64,000 nt of DNA, taken from Sphingomonas sp. OV641. Lineage in GTDB: Bacteria; Pseudomonadota; Alphaproteobacteria; Sphingomonadales; Sphingomonadaceae. Shown here in pieces: positions 19,129 to 26,786 of the stretch. The notes under the pieces are model-generated. The model was given only the letters and a program-made list of their open reading frames with translations. It was not told the origin of the DNA and ran no database searches. The position numbers were made by a program, and so were the translations under genes. The stretch is from assembly GCF_900109205.1 (NCBI RefSeq), contig NZ_FNZB01000001.1, positions 186,001 to 250,000 of the forward strand. Reading direction: 5' to 3'. The number at the start of each line of letters is the position of its first letter. Positions within the stretch are counted from its first letter, which is position 1.

Positions 19129-19700
19129 GCGCGATCGCCCTAGACGGGTTCAGCGCCAAATTCGCGGCCGACGAGGATCCGTGGGGCACCTTCACCAGCC
19201 GCGACGAAGCGGTGAAACGCACCGCGATCCTGCATGCGCTGGGCCCGGGCCCGCTCGGGCGGGTGCTGGAACTTGCTAGCGGCAATGGATCCAACAGCCG
19301 CGCGATCGCCCCGCGCGCCCTTCGCCTGGACGCTACGGAGGGCACGCCGGAGGGCACCCGGCTGACGGCAGAGGCTATCGCCGACTGGCAGCGCAGCCGG
19401 GCAATCGAACTGTCTCTGCCGGCAAGATTTCCCAGGCGGGACTATGACGCGATCGTGGTGGCCGAGCTGCTCTACTATCTCTCGCACCGGGCGATGGGGC
19501 TTGTCGCGGCGGAGACCGGGCGGGCGTTGCGGCGGGGCGGGCGGCTCGTATTGGCCCACCACCGTGTCGACTTCTACGATTTCGCGCAGCACGCGGCCGG
19601 CATCCACACACGCTTTCTGCGTCTGACCGGCGCTCGCTGGCAGGTGCGACGCGTCCGACAACGCGCGGATTGGGATGTGCTGGTCGCCTGCCGGACTTGA
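19125..19700 (+). CDS. SAM-dependent methyltransferase, NodS-like
   Basis: 191 residues; starts with an ATG overlapping the PIG-L stop (ATGA). SAM-binding motif I is VLELASGNGSNS, followed by LDATEGTP (acidic loop) and YDAIVVAELLYYLSHRAMGLVAAETGRALRRGGRLVLAHH, the layout of the NodS family that N-methylates a deacetylated glucosamine in Nod factors. Last gene of the four-gene operon. The NodS assignment is by motif pattern and context; an O-methyltransferase role cannot be excluded. Confidence 0.8.
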   Translation: MSAIALDGFSAKFAADEDPWGTFTSRDEAVKRTAILHALGPGPLGRVLELASGNGSNSRAIAPRALRLDATEGTPEGTRLTAEAIADWQRSRAIELSLPARFPRRDYDAIVVAELLYYLSHRAMGLVAAETGRALRRGGRLVLAHHRVDFYDFAQHAAGIHTRFLRLTGARWQVRRVRQRADWDVLVACRT

Positions 19701-19736
19701 GCCCGGCAGCGCGCCGGCATCATCGCCAGGCGCGCA

Positions 19737-21284
19737 TCACGGTTGGGTGGGGGCGAGCCTGTATCGCTGCCCGGCGTCCGGCGCAGGGACAGGGTTCACC
19801 CCCTGCTCGCGCAGAACTTCGGCGATGGCCAAGGCGCGTCGCTGGTTCACCGTCGGGCTTTCTGGTGGTTCACCGTCCGGCAGACCGGGAACGCCAAGGG
19901 CCGGAATATTCCACCGGCGCGCCTCCCAGGCGGAAAGCAGCACGGCATCGCGAGCCTCACGATCCAGCGTGTCCACATTGTCGGCAAAGGCGATCTCGGG
20001 CAGTTGCCCGAGAGGCGGCACGATCGCGATCTGCCAGCCGGGGACGGCTGACGCGATGCGGCTTTCCAGAATCCGGAGCGCCTGAGGATCGGCACCCGCA
20101 AGCGCTTGAGCCGTCGCCGTCACGCGGCGGTGGTCGCGATCCACCACCACATCCTCGACCTTCACGCCGGCCGCCACGGCAACCAGTTGGGCGGCGGTTG
20201 ACGCCTCTCGCTGCTCGGCAGCGACTGCGCCGGAAGCTTGCCTGAGTTCGGCGCGCTGCGCCTCCAGCGATCCGGCGCCTGAATCCAGCAGCACCTGATC
20301 CAGGCGCAGCTTCACCGGCTGTTTAATCTGACCGGCGAGTTCGCCTTCGAGCGCGTTCGTATTCTTCGCCGCCGCTCGTGGCGCAATGATGATGGAACGG
20401 ACCACGATTGGGTTGGCGTCAAAGTCGATGTCGAGCTGCGTGATCCGGGCGTTCTCGCCGAACCGCTGGCTGAGGAAGGAGCGCACCTGGCTGGCGACGA
20501 GCGTTTCCCGCGCGATATGGCCGAGCGCAATCCCGAGCGGCACCGCCATGGCGACGAACACGGCAGACAGGACAATCGTCTGGGTCCAGCTCTGCCGTTC
20601 CGACAGCGCATGGCCGAAGCCGTAGAAGCGCGCCAGGATCGTCGCGGACAGCGCAATGGTGAGAAAGTTGGTGACGAACAGCGCGAGCGCCCCGCTGAGC
20701 ACAGGGACGTTCATCGTCGCCAAGCCATAACCGACCACCGCCAGCGGCGGCATCAAAGCGGTCGCGATGGCGACGCCGACGATGGTATCGCCGCGTCCCC
20801 GAATGATTGCATAGGTGCCGGCCAGAGCGGCAAAGAGCGCCACCAGAAGGTCGAACAGGTTTGGGCGGGTCCGCGCCAGAATCTCTGCCGTAGGCGCCTT
20901 GAGCGGAGACACCAGGACGATCAGTGCCGTGAACGCGAGCGCGGCGCCTGCACCGATGGCCAGCGCCGTCAGCGACCGTCGCATCTCGGCGAAATCGAAC
21001 AGCGCGAGGCTGAACCCAAGCCCGAGGATCGGCCCCATCAGCGGCGAGATCAACATCGCGCCGATGACGACGGCCGGAGAGGACAAGAGGAGGCCAAGCA
21101 CCGCGATGCCCGCAGACATCATGGTCATGAAGGCATAGCGGCCAGTCCAGCCGCTTTCTTCCCAGATCCGCTGAACCACGCGCTCGTGATCAATCTGCGA
21201 GGTGATGGACCGGCGCCACCACCGGAACATTCGCGATTGGCGCCAAAGGGATCCTGTTCGGCGGCTTGCCAACGTGCTCGTCAT
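19737..21284 (-). CDS. DUF389 integral membrane protein
   Basis: About 515 residues from the ATG at 21284 (a longer frame starts at 21407; neither start has a good ribosome site, so the N-terminus is uncertain). The N-terminal half has six or more membrane helices with the DUF389 hallmark SSPAVVIGAMLISPLMGPILGLG and GVAIATALMPPLAVVGYGLA. The C-terminal half is soluble and alpha/beta, with a terminal segment resembling an OmpA/BON-like fold (VDTLDREARDAVLLSAWEARRW...NQRRALAIAEVLREQGV). Function unknown. Confidence 0.8.
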   Translation of the reverse strand: MTSTLASRRTGSLWRQSRMFRWWRRSITSQIDHERVVQRIWEESGWTGRYAFMTMMSAGIAVLGLLLSSPAVVIGAMLISPLMGPILGLGFSLALFDFAEMRRSLTALAIGAGAALAFTALIVLVSPLKAPTAEILARTRPNLFDLLVALFAALAGTYAIIRGRGDTIVGVAIATALMPPLAVVGYGLATMNVPVLSGALALFVTNFLTIALSATILARFYGFGHALSERQSWTQTIVLSAVFVAMAVPLGIALGHIARETLVASQVRSFLSQRFGENARITQLDIDFDANPIVVRSIIIAPRAAAKNTNALEGELAGQIKQPVKLRLDQVLLDSGAGSLEAQRAELRQASGAVAAEQREASTAAQLVAVAAGVKVEDVVVDRDHRRVTATAQALAGADPQALRILESRIASAVPGWQIAIVPPLGQLPEIAFADNVDTLDREARDAVLLSAWEARRWNIPALGVPGLPDGEPPESPTVNQRRALAIAEVLREQGVNPVPAPDAGQRYRLAPTQP

Positions 21285-21636
21285 CAGTGGCGTAGGTGCA
21301 AGGCGGCTGGGAAGTTCATCGCGAACGAACGAGAGCGCAACGATCGGGTTCCGGATCGACGCTGGTGAACGCGCCGGCGAAGTGGATGAACCTGTGTCAT
21401 GCGGCACGTGTACGGGCGGACGATGACAAACCCATGGTGCTTGTTGTCATCAAGCGCGGGAGCCAGGCGCCGGGGCGCTTGAACCGTAAACAATCGATTC
21501 CGCATGGGAACGAGAGATCGCGCGGGCAGTTGCCGAGATTGAGATAGAGCAGAAGCAAATACCTGCCAATTTGGCTTCGCGAGCCCGATCGGTTAGCCAC
21601 GCACAATCCACATGACATGTAAACAAAGGAGCTGTT
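21285..21636. other. 352-bp divergent intergenic region
   Basis: The gap lies between the DUF389 gene (minus) and the BCCT transporter (plus). The last 70 bases before the transporter are comparatively AT-rich and end with AAAGGAG. No hairpin, palindrome or further ORF stands out. If DUF389 starts at the upstream candidate (21407), the gap shrinks to 229 bp. Confidence 0.4.
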
Positions 21637-23595
21637 TTGACGTCCAGCATGAACCCGCGTGTATTCTGGGGCGCTTCAGCCGTTATCGCCGCCCTTCTTG
21701 GCGCTACCATTCTGGCGCCGGATACGGCCGATGTTGCATTCAAGACGGCGCAGAACTGGACGATCGACACCTTTGGCTGGTTCTATATCGCTTCCGTCGC
21801 GTTTTTTCTGGTTGTGGCGCTCGCGCTTGGCTTTGGCCCGGCCGGTAAGCTGAAGCTTGGCACCGATGATGCCGAGCCAGACTTCCCCTATGTCTCCTGG
21901 CTGGCGATGCTGTTCGCCGCCGGCATGGGCATCGGCCTGATGTATTTCGCAGTGGCGGAGCCGATCCAGCATTATATTTCTCCGCCGGAGGCGCAGAGCG
22001 GCACGGTCGCGGCCGCACGCGAGGCCATGGCCATCACCTTTCACCATTATGGTGTGCACGCCTGGGCAATTTATGCCCTGGTCGGCATCAGCCTTGCCTA
22101 TTTCACCTATCGCAAGAACATGCCGTTGACGCTGCGATCGGGTCTGTCGCCAATTTTCGGCAAGCGCGTCAACGGACCGTTGGGCGATGCAATCGACGTT
22201 TTTGCGGTGTGCGGCACGGTGTTCGGCATCGCGACGTCGCTTGGCTTCGGCGTGTCGCAGATGACCGCAGGCCTGAATTACAATTACGGGCTGCCCGATA
22301 CGACACAGGTGAAGATCGTCGTCATCGTCCTCGTCATGGGCGCAGCAACGCTGTCGGTGCTGAGTGGCGCCGATCGCGGGATCCGGCGGCTTTCCGAGCT
22401 GAACCTGACCGTTGCGGTGCTGCTGATGGTGTTCGTGCTCGCCGTCGGGCCCACACTGTTCCTGCTGCGCGCGCTGGTGCAGAATTTTGGCCTGTACCTC
22501 GACCATTTCGTGATGCGCACCTTTACGCTCTACGCGTATGAGCCGCGCGCCTGGATGGCGGATTGGACGCTGTTCTACTGGGCCTGGTGGATCGCATGGT
22601 CGCCGTTCGTCGGCATGTTCATCGCCAGGATCTCACGCGGGCGGACCATTCGCGAATTTATGATTGGCGTGCTGTTCGTGCCGACGGCATTCACCTTCCT
22701 GTGGATGACCGTGTTCGGCAACACCGCCATTTCACTTGATCTGGGAACGGCGGCAGGCGGGATTGCGGAGGCGGTGCAGGGCAATCTGTCGACCGCATTG
22801 TTCAAGTTCCTGTCCTACCTTCCCGGAGCCGGTTTCACGACCGCGCTGGCGGTGCTGCTGGTCGCCGTTTTCTTCGTCACTTCGGCCGATTCCGGCGCGC
22901 TCGTGATCGATACGCTGGCATCGGGCGGCAAGGAGGAAACGCCGCGCTGGCAGCGGATGTACTGGTGCATCCTGCTGGGAGTGACCGCCGCGCTGCTTCT
23001 GCTTGCGGGTGGACTTGGCGCCCTGCAGGCGGCGACGCTGATGGCGGCTTTGCCCTTTTGCTTCATCATGCTGCTCCTCGCCTATGGATTGATCCGGCAG
23101 AGCAACGCCGATCTCGCCGGCGTGCCCATCGAGGATGACGATGGGGCGGCGATCGGGGAGCGCCTGCGCCGCTTGTTCCGCCCGACCAGCAGGAGGGAGG
23201 TACAGCGCCAGATCGCCGAGGTGGGGACACCGGCGCTGCGCTCGGTCTGCGAGGCCATGCGGGCGGAAGGATATGGCGCCAGCGACGTGGCGGTAGAAGA
23301 CGGCCTGGCGACCCTGAGCATCGAACTGGGTGGCGGGCAGCAATTCCACTATCGCTTGCGTGCGCGGTCTCGCCCGCTGGCAGCGTACACTGCGCTGGAG
23401 GCCCCGGAGGCGCGGCGGAGCATGACCTGGGCGATGCATGCCGACACGGGTCCGGGATCGCGATCTCGGGATCTGAGCGGTTATTCCGAGGAGCAGATCG
23501 CGGCGGACGTGCTGACCCAGCTCGAGGCGTGGCGCACGCGCGCCGGCACGATGCCGAACGATGGCGGACAGAAGCTCAGCGGCCCCGCCAGCTGA
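21637..23595 (+). CDS. BCCT-family betaine/choline/carnitine transporter
   Basis: 652 residues, about 12 membrane helices. The sodium-site motif GMGIG appears in AAGMGIGLMYFAVAEPIQHY, and the tryptophan signature in WTLFYWAWWIAWSPFVGMFIARISRGRT. The BetT-like cytoplasmic tail (about residues 490-652) is long and charged, as in osmoregulated members. I chose TTG at 21637 because AAAGGAG lies about 5 bases upstream; the ATG at 21649 would be too far from that site. Likely imports a compatible solute such as glycine betaine or choline. Confidence 0.93.
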   Translation: MTSSMNPRVFWGASAVIAALLGATILAPDTADVAFKTAQNWTIDTFGWFYIASVAFFLVVALALGFGPAGKLKLGTDDAEPDFPYVSWLAMLFAAGMGIGLMYFAVAEPIQHYISPPEAQSGTVAAAREAMAITFHHYGVHAWAIYALVGISLAYFTYRKNMPLTLRSGLSPIFGKRVNGPLGDAIDVFAVCGTVFGIATSLGFGVSQMTAGLNYNYGLPDTTQVKIVVIVLVMGAATLSVLSGADRGIRRLSELNLTVAVLLMVFVLAVGPTLFLLRALVQNFGLYLDHFVMRTFTLYAYEPRAWMADWTLFYWAWWIAWSPFVGMFIARISRGRTIREFMIGVLFVPTAFTFLWMTVFGNTAISLDLGTAAGGIAEAVQGNLSTALFKFLSYLPGAGFTTALAVLLVAVFFVTSADSGALVIDTLASGGKEETPRWQRMYWCILLGVTAALLLLAGGLGALQAATLMAALPFCFIMLLLAYGLIRQSNADLAGVPIEDDDGAAIGERLRRLFRPTSRREVQRQIAEVGTPALRSVCEAMRAEGYGASDVAVEDGLATLSIELGGGQQFHYRLRARSRPLAAYTALEAPEARRSMTWAMHADTGPGSRSRDLSGYSEEQIAADVLTQLEAWRTRAGTMPNDGGQKLSGPAS

Positions 23596-23619
23596 CGTCA
23601 TCAAACCGGGCCGGCTGAC

Positions 23620-23646
23620 AAAAAAAGGGGAGGCATTTGCCTCCCC
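23620..23646 (-). terminator. Rho-independent terminator of the chemoreceptor gene
   Basis: Perfect 8-bp stem (23627-23634 with 23639-23646), 4-base loop; read on the minus strand it is followed by seven T residues. It lies just beyond the chemoreceptor stop, and also after the convergent BCCT stop. Confidence 0.9.
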
Positions 23647-23683
23647 CAAACGGCGGGCCTTGAGCGGCCGAGTAGCTTAATGA

Positions 23684-25552
23684 TCAGAATTCGTTCCAGT
23701 CATCGTCACTTGGCCGGGTGAGCGCCGAGACAGCGGCGGGAACGAGCGGTTTGACGGGGGAGGCGTAGGCGGAGGTCTGCGGCCTGGGCTTCAGCGCCTC
23801 AACCTGAGCATGGATCGCGCGCCGCGCGCGATCATCGACCTTGAAACGACCGGCCTGTTCACTGAGCGCCTTTACCTCGCTGGTGAGGTTGCGGGCGGCA
23901 GCGGAAGTCTCCTCCACCATCGCGGCATTCTGCTGGGTGGATTGATCCATAGTGCCGACCGCGGCCGAGATCTGCGTGATGGCACAGGATTGCGCCTGAT
24001 TGTCCGCCGCCATGGTGGCGAGCAGCTCGTGAACCTGGCCGACGTCATCGGAAATGTCGGCCAGCGCGCCATCGACCTTTTGCACCATCTCCACCGCGCA
24101 AACGATATCGCTTTGGGTGACGGTGAGCTGGTCTCGGGCGCGCTTGGCCTCCTCCTCCGCACGCATGGCCAGCGCGGACACGAGATCGGCCACGACGGCG
24201 AAGCCACGTCCCGCATCGCCCGCGCGCCCCGCCTCCACAGCGGCGTTCATCGCCAGAACGCGCGTCTGAAACGCAATCTTGTCGAGACCCTCGATGACGC
24301 TGTCGATGCCCTTGGCGCTTTCCGACACCCGGCCCATGGCCTGCACCGCCTGATCCGCGACCGATCGGCCGCCCGATACCGTGGTGATCGCGCCATCTGC
24401 ACGCTCCACGGTAGTCGCCGCAGCCGCCGCCGACGCGCGCAGCCGTTCGTCCATCTGTGCGATCGCCGCGGAGGTTTCCTCCAGGCTGGCCGCATTGCCC
24501 TCCGTGCGGCGCGCCAGATCCTCCGACGCCTGGGCAATCTCGCCCGAACCCGCGCGGATGGAGGACGCGCTTTCCATCACCGATCCGATCAGGTCGCGAA
24601 GCGAAGCAAGTGCCTCGTTGAAGTTCGTCTTCAGTTCCGCATAAGCCGGCGGGAAATCGGTGGCGATCGGCTTGGTCAGATCGCCGACGGTGAGGGCGGC
24701 CAGGCTGTCGCGCAGCGTCGCGGTGACGACCTGCTGCTGTGCGGCGACCTGCGCATCCGCCTCCGCGCGGCTAACTGCCGCCGCCCGGAATGTCTCGACG
24801 GCCCGTGCGACCTCGCCCAGTTCGTCGCCGCGCGAGCGGTGCGGCACATCCGCCTGGCCGCCGGTGGCGAGCGTGGTGGTCACGGACGAAAGCTCCGCCA
24901 GCGGAGAGGCAACGGTCTTGCCAAGCATCCGCCAGATCCCGAACAGCGCCGCCACGGCGAGCGCCGACAGGGCTAGCGCGAAATACAGGGCGTTCTCAGC
25001 ATAGCGATCGCCGTCGGCATCCGCCTGCATCGCACGCTTCTGATGCAGTTCGATCAGCGCGTCTGTCTCGTCGATTGCCGTGCGTGAGCGCTTCTTCCCC
25101 TCGCCAAGGACAAGGGGAAGCGCGGCGGCCTCGCCCTGCGTCTTCTTCAGCGCGAAGATGCGGTCGTTGACGGAGTTGAGCTTGTCGATGTCCGCGCGGA
25201 TCCCGGCCAGCTGCGGCGCGAACTCGCCGGCGAGCGGCGCATATTCGTCAAGACGTTCGGCAAGTGCCGCCTTGTTCTTCTCATATCGTTCGTCGAGGCT
25301 TCGGGCTTCCGCCGCAGACGTCGCGTTCAACTGAGAGAAGACGATGATGCGATGTTCGCGCACGGCGGACATCAGCCGGCCGAGTGCCTCCGTGCCGGCA
25401 ACGCCGCGGCTGACGTGCCGTGTGGCAATTTCGCTGAGCTGGCGATTGGCAACGATCCCGGTCGTCGCAACCGCGATCAACAGCGCGCCGATGAAGGCGA
25501 AGGCCAGCAACATCTTCTTCGACAATGGCCATTCATTCAGAACTTTGGTCAT
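23684..25552 (-). CDS. Methyl-accepting chemotaxis protein (membrane chemoreceptor)
   Basis: 622 residues. An N-terminal membrane helix, four-helix-bundle-like sensor (about 30-180), second membrane helix ([20 protein letters not shown]), HAMP domain, and cytoplasmic signalling domain with the hairpin tip [34 protein letters not shown]. It deviates from consensus after the tip ([17 protein letters not shown]). It ends in DDDWNEF, which resembles the C-terminal tether pentapeptide for CheR/CheB. The ATG at 25552 has GGGAAG upstream; the frame extends 12 codons further. Preceded by a TCCTATAAT element shared with the flagellar operons, which suggests co-regulation. Confidence 0.95.
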   Translation of the reverse strand: MTKVLNEWPLSKKMLLAFAFIGALLIAVATTGIVANRQLSEIATRHVSRGVAGTEALGRLMSAVREHRIIVFSQLNATSAAEARSLDERYEKNKAALAERLDEYAPLAGEFAPQLAGIRADIDKLNSVNDRIFALKKTQGEAAALPLVLGEGKKRSRTAIDETDALIELHQKRAMQADADGDRYAENALYFALALSALAVAALFGIWRMLGKTVASPLAELSSVTTTLATGGQADVPHRSRGDELGEVARAVETFRAAAVSRAEADAQVAAQQQVVTATLRDSLAALTVGDLTKPIATDFPPAYAELKTNFNEALASLRDLIGSVMESASSIRAGSGEIAQASEDLARRTEGNAASLEETSAAIAQMDERLRASAAAAATTVERADGAITTVSGGRSVADQAVQAMGRVSESAKGIDSVIEGLDKIAFQTRVLAMNAAVEAGRAGDAGRGFAVVADLVSALAMRAEEEAKRARDQLTVTQSDIVCAVEMVQKVDGALADISDDVGQVHELLATMAADNQAQSCAITQISAAVGTMDQSTQQNAAMVEETSAAARNLTSEVKALSEQAGRFKVDDRARRAIHAQVEALKPRPQTSAYASPVKPLVPAAVSALTRPSDDDWNEF

Positions 25553-25632
25553 CCGTGCTTCCCACAAGCATTGCACATGAAGCTCCATCGCAGAGCCGCG
25601 CCAGGGAGGCTCCGAAACGCAGAGGTCAGCTT

Positions 25633-25638
25633 ATTATA
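25633..25638 (-). promoter_or_regulatory. Candidate -10 element (site A) for the chemoreceptor
   Basis: TATAAT on the minus strand, preceded by CCCTCC, 81 bases before the chemoreceptor ATG. Matches the TC(C/T)TATAAT element repeated upstream of the flagellar operons. No TTGACA-like -35 is visible. Confidence 0.6.
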
Positions 25639-25794
25639 GGAGGGTCGCGTGGTGTTCTGACGCGTCGGCGGATCGACGATCTCGATCTGATACTCGGTAC
25701 CTGATCGTAGGTATGTTTCCCTAGTTGGCGAGGAAGCGTCACTCCCGGAAGAAGGATCATCTCTCGTCATCACTTTCGGGAACACGGCAACACC

Positions 25795-26145
25795 ATGGCC
25801 GCAGGCCGCGATTTCATTGTAGTTCTTGTCGGCGACGCCGGCCTGCGGACGAGCCTGATCGCGCGCCTGGGCATGACCGGCAGGACCGTGGTGACGGCAC
25901 ACGATCGCACGGAGCTGGCGCGGTGGCGCGAACTGGACAGTGGGTCCACATTGATCATCGACGCAGGCTTGCTGCCGAGCGACAAGCCGGTGAACGCCGA
26001 GAACCTGCGCGCCTATGTCTGGTCGGGGCGGATCTTCGTGATTGGCGGCGACAGGTTCGACGACGCGAGCAATCCGCCTGTTCGCTTCGTCAATCCAGCA
26101 ACCGCGACGGTGGACATCATGACGAACCTAGCGAGCTGCCCCTAA
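25795..26145 (+). CDS. Small protein resembling a degenerate receiver domain
   Basis: 116 residues. The alternation of strands (FIVVLVGD, TVVTAHD, STLIIDAGLL, GRIFVIGGD) and helices, with an Asp in the third strand at the phospho-acceptor position, looks like a response-regulator receiver. The N-terminal acidic pair and a fifth-strand Lys are not obvious, so phosphorylation is doubtful. No strong ribosome site precedes the ATG. It is divergent from the chemoreceptor and convergent with the FixJ-like gene. Function unknown. Confidence 0.55.
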   Translation: MAAGRDFIVVLVGDAGLRTSLIARLGMTGRTVVTAHDRTELARWRELDSGSTLIIDAGLLPSDKPVNAENLRAYVWSGRIFVIGGDRFDDASNPPVRFVNPATATVDIMTNLASCP

Positions 26146-26171
26146 GGTTATCAGGGTCGGCGGATGAGGCT

Positions 26172-26786
26172 TCAGGGGTCCGGGAACATGCCCGCTGCGA
26201 ATGCCACTCTCAGCGCTTCGGACAGGCTTCGCACTTCCAACTTTTGCATGAGATTGGCGCGATAGATCTCGACCGTACGGGGGCTGAGATCCAGTTCGAA
26301 TGCGATCACCTTGTTCGAACGACCTTCTATCAGGCCCCTCAAGACGTCGCATTCGCGCAGTGACAGCATGGCGATGCGCGCCGCCGCTCGATCGGCGCGT
26401 CCGGATACCGCGCATTGCTGTTCGTGGTGAAGGAACGCGGACTCCACGAGCTGCAGAAGAACGCCCGGATCATAGGGCTTTTCGAGAAAGTCCATCGCGC
26501 CGGCCTTCATCGCCTGAACGGCCATCTCGATATTGCCCTGTCCTGTCAGGATGATAGCGACAAAGCGACTGCCATAGGGACGAAGTGCGCGCAGCACGTC
26601 CAACCCGTTGCTGCCGGGCATGTTGAAGTCGAGCAGCAGGACGCCGGGGTCCAGTTCCTCGACCTGCTCGAGAAAGGCGTCCCCTGAACGAAAGCTCCTG
26701 ATCAGAAGGTTCTTTCGAACGGAGAGCAAACTCTGGAGCGAGGCGCGAACGGGATCATCGTCGTCCACGATGTAGATGGTACGCAT
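26172..26786 (-). CDS. FixJ-type response regulator
   Basis: 204 residues. Receiver with acidic quartet VDDDD, phospho-acceptor in LLLDFNMPGSNG, Thr in IILTGQG and Lys in FLEKPYDPG; LuxR-type DNA-binding domain LSLRECDVLRGLIEGRSNKVIAFELDLSPRTVEIYRANL. The start overlaps the kinase stop (TGATG, or GTGA if an upstream GTG is used), so kinase and regulator are coupled. It would relay the signal of the PAS kinase at 26786-29503. Confidence 0.93.
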   Translation of the reverse strand: MRTIYIVDDDDPVRASLQSLLSVRKNLLIRSFRSGDAFLEQVEELDPGVLLLDFNMPGSNGLDVLRALRPYGSRFVAIILTGQGNIEMAVQAMKAGAMDFLEKPYDPGVLLQLVESAFLHHEQQCAVSGRADRAAARIAMLSLRECDVLRGLIEGRSNKVIAFELDLSPRTVEIYRANLMQKLEVRSLSEALRVAFAAGMFPDP

